The notes beneath the pieces were generated by a model, which was given only the letters and a program-made list of their open reading frames with translations, ran no database searches and had not been told where the DNA came from. A stretch of DNA of 64,000 bases from Heterobasidion occidentale. Lineage: Eukaryota; Basidiomycota; Agaricomycetes; Russulales; Bondarzewiaceae. The position numbers and the translations under genes are program-made. Shown piece after piece: positions 1 to 12,500 of this stretch. The stretch's first letter is position 1. Each line of letters begins with the position of its first letter. The stretch is from positions 310,001 to 374,000 of the forward strand of contig JBCAQO010000010.1 of the NCBI GenBank assembly GCA_039111635.1, in the 5' to 3' direction.

Positions 1-1094
1 GCGATGAAAAAATCATATGCATTTGGCTACCTGGTCTTTCTTGTCTTTCCAATAGAAACCCATCCATCGACCTATGTGCGATACTTTAGAAGCACCGAAC
101 AAAACACCGACTTAGCACTCACCTCCAGACGACACGAATGGTTCTTCAGTCACAGAGAATAAACTATAGAATCCTATTCACGCGTCACTATGAAGCTCGT
201 AATTTGTCAAGACGGACTGACTGACCCACTCCGAAAGCGCCGATCTTCTCTTCATCCGGATTCCCCTCGGCTGCATTGAGGTTTCAATCATATGACCTCA
301 CATAGAGCATTCATGGGAGGTGCGTACCGATCTTCTTCAAGCGATTCCAATCATCATCTTTGAACACCATGCCATTGTTCCTAAACGTCCACTGGTGCAC
401 AAGGGCGGTCTTGAGATCTGGCAACTTGCTCTCTGCGCCACTCGGTTCATGAACAATTTCGTCAGCCTGCTCTTGCTCGATTCCAGGAGCATCCTTCCCT
501 GTTTTCATTCGATTCAGATATTCCTTTGTCTCGAATCGTATCTCCACCGCGCGTGAGGCAGCATCATCTGAATTCTGCAGGAGTTCGCGGAAGACTAGGG
601 GGATGTAAGAGATGTGGTTGCCGACACGCACGACAACAGTCGTTTGCGTACCTGTGAACTCCCCAGAGTACCGTGCAAGGACTTTGTCAATGAGAGCGCG
701 CTGATTGACCTCGACGGTCTCGTCATGACCACTGGCCCACTTGAAAGTTATGATCAGTCGTAGAGGGAAGATGGAAGGCAATTGCTGGTGAGCATACCAG
801 AGCATCACGAGCTGCCGACATTTCCTCTTCGTGCACGCTATCAGAGGCAGAGTTGTTGAACGTTGAGTCTAGCCTGTTGTGGAGATGAAGAGAAATGGAC
901 TGGATGAGCGGCAATGTGATCAAACAGACACATCATACCTCGTTATCTGGTGCTTTCCACTTGTATATGCAACAACAAAGGTCAAGTCGAAGGTTGGTAC
1001 ACACCTTACTCACAGATCTATGACGTTTAGGCGCGCGAGCGGTCTTGAGCGGTTCGTCCTGGTTCGTCGTCCTCGCTCCGGCTCGCTTCGGCAT
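1..1094 (-). CDS. Sacsin/NO VEIN-like GHKL ATPase, N-terminal part (runs off left edge)
   Basis: Partial gene starting with ATG at 1094 and leaving the window at base 1. Exons that close in phase: 1014-1094, a possible 21-nt exon 939-959, 798-899, 328-739, 226-270, 123-173, 31-71. The translation contains VNQRALIDKVLARYSGEF, then RELLQNSDDA, and across three introns AEGNPDEEKIGAFGVG, FYSLFSVTEEPFVSSGG and RWMGFYWKDKKDQ. This is the start of the Hsp90-type (GHKL) ATP-binding fold of sacsin-like proteins: the E/N of ELLQNSDDA bind Mg-ATP and GxFGVGF is the glycine lid motif. Fungal relatives are long cytosolic proteins of unknown client range (often labelled DUF3684). The basic N-terminus (MPKRAGARTT...) has no signal peptide. 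Inference: a real, intact host gene. Only the micro-exon and the C-terminal bulk are uncertain. Confidence 0.85.
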
Positions 1095-2602
1095 CCGGAT
1101 TGGGTTCAGCTTAGTCTCCCAAAGGCAGCAACATTGACGATTCTCCTTCAACCTCCGACGTGGTCTCTGGATATCCGTATCTGGTTCAGCTGTCCATTTC
1201 TGCTCCCAACCATCATCATTCGTGAAAAGCTTTTCTGCAAAGTATCATCATTCTATATTCAAGGTCTCAATGTTGCCATCAACGTCACATATAACATGTC
1301 CTGAATTGTTTCGCCGTGTATCAGCGAGACGTCTATGACTCGTCTATGTCGCTGACCGTTGATTACAGAATTCGGATCCACTCGATAGCTCAAGGGAGAT
1401 AAACTTTCAAGCTCTTGCTTAGCTATGGGATGTGTCTCTCAGGATGCTCATCAAATCATTTTCCAACTTGCCACTGGTGTGCCTGCCTCCATTTTTGCTG
1501 GCCCGACTTGCTACTCAAAGCTATACATAGCGCGCCTCAGTGACTAGTTCCCCCAGCCTCCGGACGATACACACCACGAACCGACAGACATCACTATTCC
1601 CTTAGCTACGAGGTCGCCCAATATACAGCCTTAGCCAGCTGCAGCCGGCGCACTCTCCATAGTGGATTCTATAGATCAGACAAACAACTCAAAGTCATTG
1701 ACAGACTCATCAACACATCTCGTTCTCCCGTAATGATCGATCGGAGGCTTGGAACCGGGAGCGGGGAGCGGCCTTTCACTCTTCCGAGACACTGACGAAT
1801 GCAGTGACCAGTCCAGATGCATTTTCGCAAGTACTTGCATGACGAATCGGCGCAGCTAATTACGAGCGATTTGCCACTGCAAGAGCGGTAGGGATCGTAC
1901 CGCATCGCTCGGCTGACGCGGATGACGTTCATCAGGTCACACATACCGATGCGAACGGTTGCTCCTCAAGGATCGGGTTGTATCATAAATTCCCTAGACC
2001 TCAGGACGAATGCGGGTGTGTGTGGACAATATGTATAGAACGGCGATTTGTCTTTACGCCGAAGAGGAAGTCGCTTCTGGAATCCCCATCGGCGCTGATG
2101 ATCTTTTTGTCCAAATGGGTGTACATTGGTTGGAGATGCTACATTAGCTTCTATCTTGCGGTTCCGGTAGGACCAGGTAGGACCACAGCGACTGCAACCG
2201 GTCGTCGCTCGTCTGATAGAGATGCGTGATATATCTCGCATGATGCATTGGGAGTGCATCAGCGGCAATCGGAGATATTCTTGCACGTCAATAGAAAGTT
2301 CGGGCAAATGCAGGATGAATTGATTGTGAGATGGCCCCGTGAAACTCCAATCCATTATGTATGCGAGTAAGACAATAAATTATAAGTAATCTTCCAAGGA
2401 AATAAAGAAAGAATCTGAATGTCTGTATAGTCGGTGTTAATGCAAGGATGAATGCAAATAGATAGCATGCGGATAAACCAAAGAAAGAGGGAGGTGCTGC
2501 ACTAGCGCACCACATCGACTGGAAATAAGCAAATGACTACATTGAGAATCGCGCACCGCGCGTGAGTTTGGCGTTGACGCTGGCAAACAAAATGTGTCGA
2601 GA
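1095..2602. other. Intergenic: 5' flank of the GHKL gene and 3' flank of the GMC gene
   Basis: About 1.5 kb without a supportable gene. Short open frames on both strands show no domain, no phase-consistent splicing and no recognisable start context. It should hold the promoter of the leftward GHKL ATPase gene (right next to 1094) and the terminator of the GMC gene (just left of 2603). No clear TATA box was found next to 1094. Confidence 0.6.
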
Positions 2603-4987
2603 TCACGGCCGATGGTGCTTCCGGTCCTTGTTAGCAGCTTTGATGAGGTCGGCGGTGCGCTCGGCTATAATGTAGATTGCAGCCTGGGGAGCAGCGGCTG
2701 GAATGTATGTCTACAGGAAACCATTGTTAGCATATTTCAGGGCAATCATAGGGTCTGATGTACCAGGACGCTCGCATCGACAACCCGTAAACCCTTGACG
2801 CCCTTGACAGTCAAATCTGGACCAACAACGCCCTTGCCCTTTGCGGGTGAACCAGGGGGGCCCATGGCGGCTGTGCCGAGGGGATGGTTGAAGCTGGCGG
2901 TGTTTTTGGCCGCATATGCCTCAATTTCCTCATCGGTGGTTGCGTTGGCGAGGTCTCCGTAAGGGCCAATGACATATCCATCCCAAGCAGGGGCCGCCAG
3001 CATACGCTTTGTCGCCTTGATAGACTCACGCATGACATAGATATCAAGAGGTGACGTGAGGATACCAGGATTGATAAGTGGGAAATCCCATGGCGAAGTG
3101 GAGGTGAGAGTCAGGTTGCCCCCTAGTGATGACGAAAGTCAATGCCAAATTTCCACACAGAGGATGTCACCGAGAACTTACGAGACGATGGTGATGTTAC
3201 TGCGGTAATCATAGAGAGGTAATGTCCAGACGACACACTCTCGCCGAAGGGGTTTACGAAGCCGTTCTGTCAAAAGAATGAATTGTAGGCGTGTGTCGCA
3301 ACTGTAGGTGATCAAACTCACGAAAATCAAGAACTCGTAGTGGCTGGAAGTTGGGCCAGCAGCGAAGTCTGTCTCAGTCTTGAGGATAGACGAGTTGTCT
3401 CGCAGCCGGAACCAACCGATGTGGTTGGAGATAGCCATCGTGTAGAAACCCTGCTTCTTGTTGGTCCACAGATCGAGTTCGATATTTGCGAAACTGGAGT
3501 TCTGCGACAGATCGTCGGTGGTGACGGTTCCCGTTGCGTTGACTTCGTAGACGTTGGAAAGCAGAGGGTGGTCATGGAGGTTGTTTCCTATACAGAAATA
3601 AGCATCAACGGGTCTGATTATACGTGCGCTGCCTTGAACACATACCGACATCGGGACTGTTCACGACGGTTTTAATACCCAAGCGCGAGAGCTCATCGGT
3701 GGGACCAATGCCAGAGAGCATGAGCAATTGCGGAGTTGAAAAGGCGCCGGCAGCGAGAATGAGCTCCTTCGTGGCATTCAGGGCGTAAAGGGGAGCTGGA
3801 GAGGTATCAGCGTCGATTCAAGGATGAGACAACGAGGTTGCTCACCGTCTTTCGAAGTGGCAAACTGAACTCCACGGAAAGCCGGTACACCATTCTCAGT
3901 ACCAGTTTGGATGAGCTTTGTAGCTTGCGTGTTGATCAGAACGTCGAAATTCGATCGAGACAAGTATGGCTGGATGTAAGCGGTTGCGGAGCTGACGCGC
4001 TCTCCCCCTTGGACGGTATTCTGGGTCCAACCTGCCAGTGCAACTTGTTATAGGAATAGCAAGCACGACAATAAGGTTTGCTTACCAATACCAATGGTGT
4101 TTCCGGCGTTCATATCCTCCTGAAACGGAAACTCGTCGGGAAGTTGCTGAGTCGTTGCTATGACCCTCGAGTCGATTCCCAAAGGGAAATTTGGCAACGT
4201 GACGCCTACAGGCCCAGAGGTTCCATGCGCAGAGGGAATATACTGCCCAGTGGTATTGTGGCCATCTGCCGGACGAGAGAAGGCCTCGTGCTATCCCCGG
4301 ATGTTAACAGATTGGCTCACAACAGGAAATGCATCCCTTTACCTTATGGATGTATGGCTGAAGGGCATTCCAACTTAGACCTTTATCCCCAGTAACGTTG
4401 GCATAACGGTCAAAGTCATCGGAAGATCCACGGCTGTAGATCATGTAGTCTTGAGCCGATTATGTTAGCACATAGAACATATAGATCAAAAGCTGAACTC
4501 ACTGATAGATGTGGAGCCTCCAAGGATCTTTCCCCGTGGGTACTGTATAACATGACCAGCCAGTCCATCCTGCGACGTTGTAGTGTAGTTCCAATCGATA
4601 GCCTTTAATGGGGAGAGCTGAACATCGAAAAATGGAATTTCAACGTTGGTCAATCCCGCATTGCTGAAGCCAAGCATTCAATACATCGAGTAGAACTTTT
4701 GTTGGAATGATACGTACTTGACACCGGCCTCAATGAGCAAAACTTCCACATCGGAGTCCTCGCTGAGTCGGTTGGCGATGACGGGACCACCAGCGCCCGC
4801 TAGAAGAATCGGTACACTGAGCACGGACCAGAGCAGAGAAGTGGTAGCACATACCACCAATAACGATGTAGTCATATGACTTCTTCGGAAGGGACGATGG
4901 ATCGGTGTATAGCGTGGCCAACGCTGGGAGGATAGTTTGTGAGAGGACGGTGGCTGACGCCGCAATGCTCGATAATTTAAATAGCAT
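2603..4987 (-). CDS. Secreted GMC oxidoreductase, aryl-alcohol-oxidase-like, second catalytic His missing
   Basis: Eleven exons, all phases closing: 4855-4987, 4718-4799, 4503-4663, 4343-4449, 4086-4290, 3846-4031, 3646-3795, 3322-3587, 3182-3266, 2764-3122, 2603-2710; 613 aa, the usual family length. A signal peptide ([17 protein letters not shown]...) predicts secretion. The FAD-binding dinucleotide motif [14 protein letters not shown] is created by splicing exons 1 and 2. GMC signature 1 is [20 protein letters not shown] and signature 2 is [16 protein letters not shown]. The first catalytic His is in [10 protein letters not shown]. Family enzymes oxidise alcohols with O2 and release H2O2, often supporting ligninolytic peroxidases. 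At the second catalytic position, normally PxxHTQ, this protein reads PAAAPQ, so that His is Ala (codon 2690-2692). The frame is otherwise intact, so altered chemistry or substrate is more likely than simple decay. Confidence 0.93.
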
Positions 4988-6313
4988 AGCGAAAGAAGAA
5001 AAGAAAAGAAAGAAATAGCCCTAGCAGTGAAAGTGAGGAACACGACTGGAACACGGCCTGGTGATCAAGGTCTTTTAAATGACCCCCCAGGTGCAGTGCC
5101 CTGTAAATCAACACATCTGCGATCATCGCATAGCACGGAGTCAAACCACAAGTTTGAATGAAACTAGTCCTAGAGCGACACCTTGTGTAATCGTCCGAGG
5201 GCGAACCCGGGAGCGGAATGCGATGGCTAGGCACATCTGTTGGTATTGAGTAGATAGCGATGCCAGCAGGAGCCAGGTGCGTCGGATATGTAGTTTCGGG
5301 GCGCACTAGCGAAGCGCCCATAGCCATTTGATGGCGGGCTCGCAAAATCAGGAACGCGGTGTCACTGCGTCTATGTATAAGTATGATGTTGGCGTTTAGT
5401 GCGACCCGAAGGCCGAACTGCATCAAATTGCTACAAAAATGATCGGATGATGGAGATGGAGATGCCAGATTTATGAGGTGAGGGTATACTTAACATCCAT
5501 TATGTACCGATCAGTGGAGGTGTGACGGCCTTGAAATCGGTTTGTGCCAAAGAACACATATCTGGGCCGAGCGACACAGAAACACATAAAGCGCATATAC
5601 CCGAGAGCCCTAACATGCAACGTGTTTCGGCACAACCTGGCTGTACTTGCTGTACTACTGATATACTGTCATTAGCACAGCTCCCCGGTCAATGACGTCC
5701 CATTTTGGCGTCAGCGAGAGGCTTGTAACACAGGCACAGGAGGCTTACGAAAGCAAAGATCTACTCAGACACAGCCCGGGGGCAAAGGGATGTTGCATCC
5801 CTTTGATCCTTGGACGAGCTCAAACTGACAACGCTTATACGTACGGTTCCCATCTCCTGTGAGCATGCATCACAGTAAGTTACCAGGCTTTCTGACGGCA
5901 CAATAGTCAACGAGTCATGGGACCTATATTGGGAAAGAAATTTGGAACTCATTTGCAGTTAACGACTATTTTTGGAGAGCCTCCGAAGGCGGAGACCTTA
6001 GGAACGGGACTCACGATAAGCTCAAACGATGAGAATTGGAAAAGCAACAGATCTAGAAAGCTTACACCTCTCAGCCGGCTTGAACGGAGGCGACTGGTCA
6101 TTATTTGCCTGCATCATGATCTATCATTCTACAGTCAATGATACTTTGAGAATCCGAGCCCAACGAGCTAACGGCTACGTACACTCTACTCCATTATACA
6201 GTCGACGAAGACGCAACGCTGGTATAAGATAGTCTAGACACACACGAAGAATACAGGCCGTCGCTCCGTCATGTACTCGTGTCCTGAATCATTAATTATC
6301 CAGTCAATGATGA
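4988..6313. other. Intergenic: promoter region of the GMC gene and 3' flank of the Spo7-like gene
   Basis: About 1.3 kb with only short open frames that show no motif. The first few hundred bases right of 4987 must contain the GMC promoter. No transposon ends or RNA genes were seen. Confidence 0.55.
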
Positions 6314-7448
6314 TCAATCCCTCTGTAATGATGTCAACCCAAAGAAACTCACGTTGTCCCTTTCCACCCTCTCTGATCTAGGCACTGGACTTGACCTTCT
6401 GGATGATCCACCTGTCGGTGTGATACGTCCCCCTCGGCCTCTGGTCGATCCGGGTCTGGCAGGACTCAATCCACGCTGTGACGTCGTGGGAGTGGCCGTG
6501 CCCGGAGTGGAAATGGGCGTAGAGGAAGATGATGTATTACCTCTATATCTGTATGCGTATGCAGCATAAACATCGCCGATCCAGTTCCATGGGAGGTAAC
6601 CTTGCCATGTGAACGCTGCGGCTGCGCGCTCTCGTTCTTCACGCTTTCGTTCGAACGCAGAACGATAACGCTCATACGATTCGCGGAAGGAACGGTCAAC
6701 TTTTGAGGAGAATATGAGTTCGCCGCGCGGGTTGTTGGAAGGAGGGATGGAGGGGATGGGAATTGCGGACGAGGAGCGCTTCCCCAGACGAGTGGGCGAT
6801 GGCGTACGAGGGGACGACGGTATCGTCGGAGAGGAAGGTGCAGGGCGCGCAAGGAGAAAGGATAGTGGGCTGAGCATGAAAGTGCGTGGGGCTGCGCGCA
6901 TGTTGAGGTACATGTTGAAGTTCCGCAGTGCTCGATTCGCATGTGGAACGTAGCTGGTGAAGAGTGAGGCAAAGGAGAGGAGGGCCCACGTCACAGACGC
7001 ACCGATTTGCGTATCCTATTTTCTCTGAATACATTCCGCTCGCAAAAAACAACACCAAGGTGGTTACCGCTACGAAGAGCAGCCCAGAGACAAAATACGG
7101 GTGGACCCTGAAGTCATCATCCGGACCATAGTGCTCGGGCAATGCATGTCGTAGCAAAAACCTTGACAGGATGGAAAGAAAAGAAGTCTGCAGAAGCACC
7201 TCAGAAAGTAAGAATACGATGGTTCCGATCAGCTGGAATAAGAATACTGGAGAGGGATGAGCCAGAAAAACATACGTCCAAGGACTGATGGGGCACAACG
7301 CACACTGGTAGCGCGACTTGCGGCGATTGAGAAGCAATGCGTTAGTTTTGAGGCGCTCTTCGAAGAGGAGGAGATCTCGGTGTGTGGCGTGGTCGTTGGG
7401 AGGAAAGAATGCGTCTTTGGATGGTGATAGAGGTGACCTTCTGGGCAT
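6314..7448 (-). CDS. Spo7-like regulatory subunit of the Nem1 phosphatase (TMEM188/CNEP1R1 type)
   Basis: Three exons (7304-7448, 7003-7246, 6314-6953) with closing phases, 342 aa. The start at 7448 (MPRRSPLSPSK) is preferred over the in-frame ATG at 7484. Conserved blocks are LLLFEERLKTNALLLNRRKSRYQ spliced to LFLFQLIGTIVFLLSEVLLQ (first membrane segment), then VHPYFVSGLLFVAVTTLVLFFASGMYSEKI (second membrane segment) and, after the second intron, YVPHANRALRNFNMYLN. This two-pass layout is that of Spo7/CNEP1R1. The protein recruits and activates Nem1 at the nuclear/ER membrane, which dephosphorylates the lipin Pah1 and controls lipid and nuclear-envelope growth. The long Ser/Pro/Arg-rich tail (about residues 205-342) is a fungal extension. 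A 30-nt candidate intron near the stop may shorten the C-terminus slightly. Confidence 0.82.
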
Positions 7449-7652
7449 TGCACGGTGGTGTGTTAAATTAAGCTGTCCGGACAAGGACAGTCAGGTTCAA
7501 GTCGCGGTCAGCCACGCCACGACGTAGCCTCGTGGCCGGAAGCATCGGCTCAGAATCGCCGCACTGCTGCTTCTGGTATTTCCTTTCCATGTCCTCTCCA
7601 CTGCTCTAAGCCGCTCTTTGCTTTTTGCTCGCAGTCGCAGAGGCTTCGTGAG
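7449..7652. promoter_or_regulatory. Shared divergent promoter region
   Basis: Only 204 bases separate the start of the Spo7-like gene (leftward, 7448) from that of the unrecognised membrane protein (rightward, 7653). Both promoters must lie here. No canonical TATA box was identified. Co-regulation is inference. Confidence 0.5.
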
Positions 7653-9084
7653 ATGACACTCACAGTTTTGGTGTCCTTCTCTTTACTGGCGCTGGTCGTT
7701 ACCGCGCGCCCTATCGTTCCTAACGATGACAGTTTCGATTCGTATGTCCCATCTCTACTCGGGCGCTGGCTCTGGGCGATATTAGTTCGACTGATCACCT
7801 CGACATTGTTTCATTTCCATTTCCCAGTGCGTATGTGCGCCCTGCCGAAGTGCAGAACGCAGTCCAGGCCATCTTCGTGTCGCGCTCCAAGTAAGTCAGC
7901 TTGATTGCCACGTAGGTTACATGGAAATGCTGTGACACGACTGCCCATCGAGCATGTCCTGACAATCGTTTGCAGTGCGAAGAACATGTAAAGCTTCTGT
8001 TTCTTCCGTCTGCTGACTTTTTGACTTCATTCGCAGAGACTCTGTACCGGACTGTTTACAGTGCGACGAAGACGACTTCCACATTCGTCTGACTTCCGCT
8101 CAAGAACAAGACGCCTATCTCTCACAACTTGACGTCGGCGCCGTGAAGGCTCTCGTCCCCCTTGGTGATAATGGTGTGTTAAGCGAAGACGAGAAACGGC
8201 TGTACGAGATGTTGGGCGGGTCGGAGACCTTGGAGGACGTAGAGGGCGATGGATGGCCTTTGGCACCGTCCGAAAACGCAACTTCCGATGGATCGGCGTC
8301 GCCTGAAGTCGTAGATGGAAGGGGATCCGATTTAAGTGCAGCAGAAGACATCGCCGACAGCGAAACACCACCGGAATCTGCTATGATTCCAAATCTCCCC
8401 GCCACGACCACCTCTCGCCCCTTGGTCGTTCTAGCTTTCTCCTGCACCGTCGCTCTCCTCACTGTCTTTTGTGTCGGTGCCTTTCTCTACCTTCTCCAAA
8501 CCGCTCGACGTCAGATTCTTGCATGTCGTACAGCCTGGGATCTCCTTCCCCATTTGGAGAAGCAGCAGGCCAGGCGTTTTCTGCCCTCTTTTACCGATGA
8601 GAAGCAAGAAATTGTCATCATCACGTCTGTTTCCAGTGACACTCTTCTCGATCCCATCAACGAGAAAGTAGGCGATTTGATCGACTTCGGGGACCCTGCG
8701 ACGGCTTCGGATGGTCGAGTAAACGATCCATCCCACGATACCCATTCTCCTTCGTTCAGCAACGAGCTGTCTGCGTTGACGGCGAATCCCCTCCTTGTAC
8801 CTCTTCCCGCTTCGCCCTCCTCATCTCCACTTCACTCAACCATCGAAATCACCACCGACGTCGATCCTTGCACGGGAACCGGAACCCGTGTAGATCTCGA
8901 GCACCGTCCGGCTGCCGCGCCCCGTATGCTCGACTTCGCGCTTGCGATGCAGCTGAGACCCGGGTTGGGCATAGGTGCAGATCCAGCGTGGCTCGTAAAA
9001 TTCCTGATGGCATTCTTCGGTTGGGTTGCGGTATTAGTGGGTGGTGTGGGTGGTGTCAGACAGCGGCCTGCGATTCGAGTTTGA
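7653..9084 (+). CDS. Unrecognised secretory-pathway membrane protein
   Basis: Four exons, phases closing: 7653-7741, 7828-7890, a 12-nt exon 7976-7987, and 8037-9084; 403 aa. Not recognised as a known family. The N-terminus MTLTVLVSFSLLALVVTARP is a clear signal peptide. A Cys-x2-Cys pair (DCLQCDED, about residues 60-63) and an EF-hand-like acidic stretch (GDNGVLSEDEKRLYEML) precede an acidic Ser/Thr-rich linker. One strong transmembrane segment lies at about 183-208, followed by Arg residues. A second hydrophobic Gly-rich segment sits near the C-terminus (about 378-398). Inference: a type I membrane protein with a lumenal/extracellular N-domain and a cytosolic disordered region. The gene diverges from the Spo7-like gene over 204 bp. 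Confidence 0.7.
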
Positions 9085-9439
9085 CCGTGAAGGCAAGCTT
9101 ACTCTCCAAGTCCCCTGTAGACTTATGATTTCAATTCAAATTTTGTGTGCTTTTGCCTGCTACTCTGGGTAGGGTTCCGTGAATTATGCCTAGTCCCGTC
9201 GTATTCTGTAGCCACGCGCTCTGCGAACAGTACGCGACGGACCCACCAGTCATCGGTAGATTCACACGACTCTTGCTCTCTGGAGGCAGTCCAGACACAT
9301 CCACATCAGGAAATTAAGGATAATGTGCTATGATCAGGCGGAGTTTCTAATTTTTTTTTGACAAGCAATATATTCACGTAACAACTAACTATAGGTTCAG
9401 CCTTACGTAAATGCGCTATATCGAGACTTACCCCGGTGG
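9085..9439. other. 3' flank, no gene seen
   Basis: Downstream of the membrane-protein gene and up to the hAT target site. No open frame with recognisable content and no RNA gene. Confidence 0.5.
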
Positions 9440-9447
9440 GGTCAGGC

Positions 9448-9459
9448 TAAGGCTCCAAC
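9448..9459 (+). repeat. hAT left terminal inverted repeat with adjacent target duplication
   Basis: TAAGGCTCCAAC preceded directly by GGTCAGGC (9440-9447). It matches the reverse complement of 13776-13787, with further loose match (AATTTA/ATTTAG) inward. Confidence 0.92.
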
Positions 9460-9565
9460 TATTTAGTTTATGTTTACTGAGATCCGGTAAATACACAGTA
9501 TATAGTAAATAAACAGTATTTAAACAGTATTTAAACAGTATAAACAGATTTTAAATTTAGCAAAT

Positions 9566-12500
9566 TTATTCTATAGTAAGAAGGCCGGTGCGTAGCCAGT
9601 TTTTTAGGAGCATGAGTTCAGAGATTGTCTCTGCCTTCAGTGAAGAGCGAGTATCAACACAAACATGACGAGAACTTGAAAAAAGGCGCTCAACTGCCAC
9701 TGATGTCCCAGGAATTGCAAGAAAATCACGAGCCATCTTAGAAATGATGCGAAAGTCTAATAAATGAGCCTAAGCCACTGTTATAAGTAGATGTTAATTG
9801 TCCAAAATTATAACAGACATACCTTCCACCAAATCAAAGGTGCATTGTGTTTTCCTTGACCACCCTCCATTGCCTCCCAACGCTCAAGCTCTAAACGTTG
9901 GGGCAATGCAGATAGCTCATAATCTAGGGAAAGAAGAGAGGATTTTCCTACAGTGGCTAAAAAGTCATCATCTTCTGCTAATACCTCTATAGGCCCAACT
10001 GGAACATCTTGCACAGGTGGCATGTCTTTCTTGTACTCCTCATAAACATAAGTAAACAAGGCCCATGCCTTGTTCCGCTCATCCTCTCCAAGGCTATTGA
10101 ACCACTGAATTTGCAGATAAGGATGGCAAACTGTGAATGATAAATCAAATTGCTGAATATAACCTATAGTCAGGAAAAGAATGCTTTACTGGTTGCCAGA
10201 GTTGTATATTGACATTTCTTAGCCTTTTCATAGTATCCCATTAGCTTAGTCATGCCCGCTGCCAAACCTTCACGAAGATGAATAGGCAATGCTGTATCCT
10301 TGATAGCAGTATCAAGTGATTTGCGCATGTGCTCATACATAGGCAAAACCCATGGCAGAGTTGGTGTGCTCCCACTTGACATGGACTTTGTCACCTGCGT
10401 AAAGATCTACCGTAGGTGTCAGAAATCTGATGAGATATTTAAGAACACTAGCAATAACACACCGAAAGAACTGATTTCAGATGCTCTAGAGTTTTCCAGT
10501 CATTTGCAGTGAGTAAAAATGAATGCAGCTTCTCGCGCTTCCAAATCCAATTGTCAATCGCCTGGAAACACATGTTAAAACTTAAAATGAGCAACAGACA
10601 TCCAGGTTAAGAAGAATTACCTTGCGATGAATAAGGGCACGCTCAATCATTGCATGTGTACTGTTCCACCTTGTTCGGACATCTCGGATAGGCATTAACA
10701 GCCATATCAAAGACCCGTTAAGGCCAGGAAGATGGTCAGACCCAAAGTGGTCTCGTGCAAGTGCACGAAATGATGAGCGATGCCCTGGAGAGCTCACAAT
10801 CTTATGTGTAATAGCTCGAAGCTGAAATGTATTTTGCACATCAGCCTGACTCATGAAAACAGTTAAAAACATTACTTTACTTTTTAAACAGGAGTTAGAG
10901 AAAAGCCTTCCACTTCCTCTAATCTAGCTTCTTCGTTCTTGTCAGCCACTGCCGTGGCACGTGCTGCATTATTGTCCTGCCTCGCACGATCTTTGGTTTC
11001 TAAATCTAGCTGGTCGCAGTCATCACCCACATCATAATGAATAGGGAAATGCTTGTTGTAAAGCTCATAGTAATCGACTGTGTCGGGATCATCAAGATCA
11101 TCGACCGTGCTAAGAACCTTTTGGGCCACAAGATTGACAACGTGCGCTAGGCAACGTATTTGGCCATTCTCGGGGTGGAACTGGACATTGTAGCGGTTTA
11201 GAAGCAATAGTCCTATAGACCTGGCAACAACATCGTTTACGGATGCATTGTCCATCGTCACTGAGAAAAAGTAAAGCAAGATGTCAGTAACGGGATGCAG
11301 ATGCAAAAGATAAGCAAATAGCTTATTTTATCAGCACTGCCTCGCTTTTGAATAGAATCAAAGAGGGCCTTCGCAGCTTTGACACCCTCATGCTCATCCT
11401 CGCCGAGGTTGCGAAAGTCAATCAAACGTTCTACAAGGTTCCAGTCATCATCGATCCAGTTTGCAAGTGTGCCAGCGAATGCAAACATCATCCCAGGGCT
11501 TGTCCAGGTGTCAGTTGAGTACGTGATGCGTGATTTTACATTCTAGCGTGTATCACAATTAGTTGATAGTGTAAGCAAAGAAGAAAGAGAACTTACCGCA
11601 AGCTCTCGTACAACAGCGCCATGTAAATCGGCCATGATCTTGGCAATGACATTTCGCACATGGGTGTCGCTTGGGAGGGTGTACTTACTCTCCATGTACT
11701 GGAAGAGCCTCGCAAGCCCTGTAGACTCCCCGGTGGTAAACGGGAGATCGTCTTCAATTAACCACGCCGCAAAGATGCGGAGGAACCCTTTCTGGGTAGG
11801 ATTCCTCTTAGGGTTAAGCTTTCCCTCCTCGCAGAAGCGCTGCATTATTTGTGCACTTGCAAGCGTGTAGCTGCTAACATGCTCATTTGTCATGGCAGGG
11901 GGCTCCTCACTAGCCTTCCCCTTGCTCTCAACGTCAGCAATCTTGTCGCCGTGCGAGCGGTTTGTGTGCGTCGCTAGGTTGCCGGTAGGTGGGCGTGGCT
12001 TCTCATCGTCAAAGTTTGCACTCTGGACCGTACGAGGGAAGGTCCTTTCTCTAACAAATCCATGACATGATTAGTATGCTGCATTCAAAAACAATAGTTG
12101 GAAGACTGACTGTGGACAGTACTTGCAGCGGAACAGCCAGCGCTTGCCGCTCTTTGGATCCACAGTTGGCTTCGGGGCATGCCAGTGCTTCAATGTTTCA
12201 TTGCGTGGGCCTCGCGTGCCGCCATCCTTTTGACGTTGAGCTTCCTCAGCCTCGACAGCGCGGAGGGCCGACTGGCCGTCTGACTCCTCCTCAGAGACAC
12301 TTTCGTTCCGAGCGCGCTTGGCTTTCTTCTTTGACCCTTTTGCTGTCTTCGCAAGCAGCTTTTTGCCCTGAAAGATAACCATGTCAGTTGGTATCACAAT
12401 AGTCCAAATACAACAATTTACCTTAGCCACGAGAGTGCTCAGCTTCTCGTGGCCCCTTTTCAACGGTCCTTTCTTCTTGGTTCCATTCAGTCTCTCCTCG

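Noticed and set aside
1669..2515. Three overlapping minus-strand open frames of 75-129 codons
   Set aside because: No domain, no splice-phase continuity and no codon-like conservation signal; treated as chance frames in intergenic DNA.
4977..5426. 149-codon minus-strand frame upstream of the GMC gene
   Set aside because: It covers the GMC start and promoter region in another phase and shows no recognisable content.
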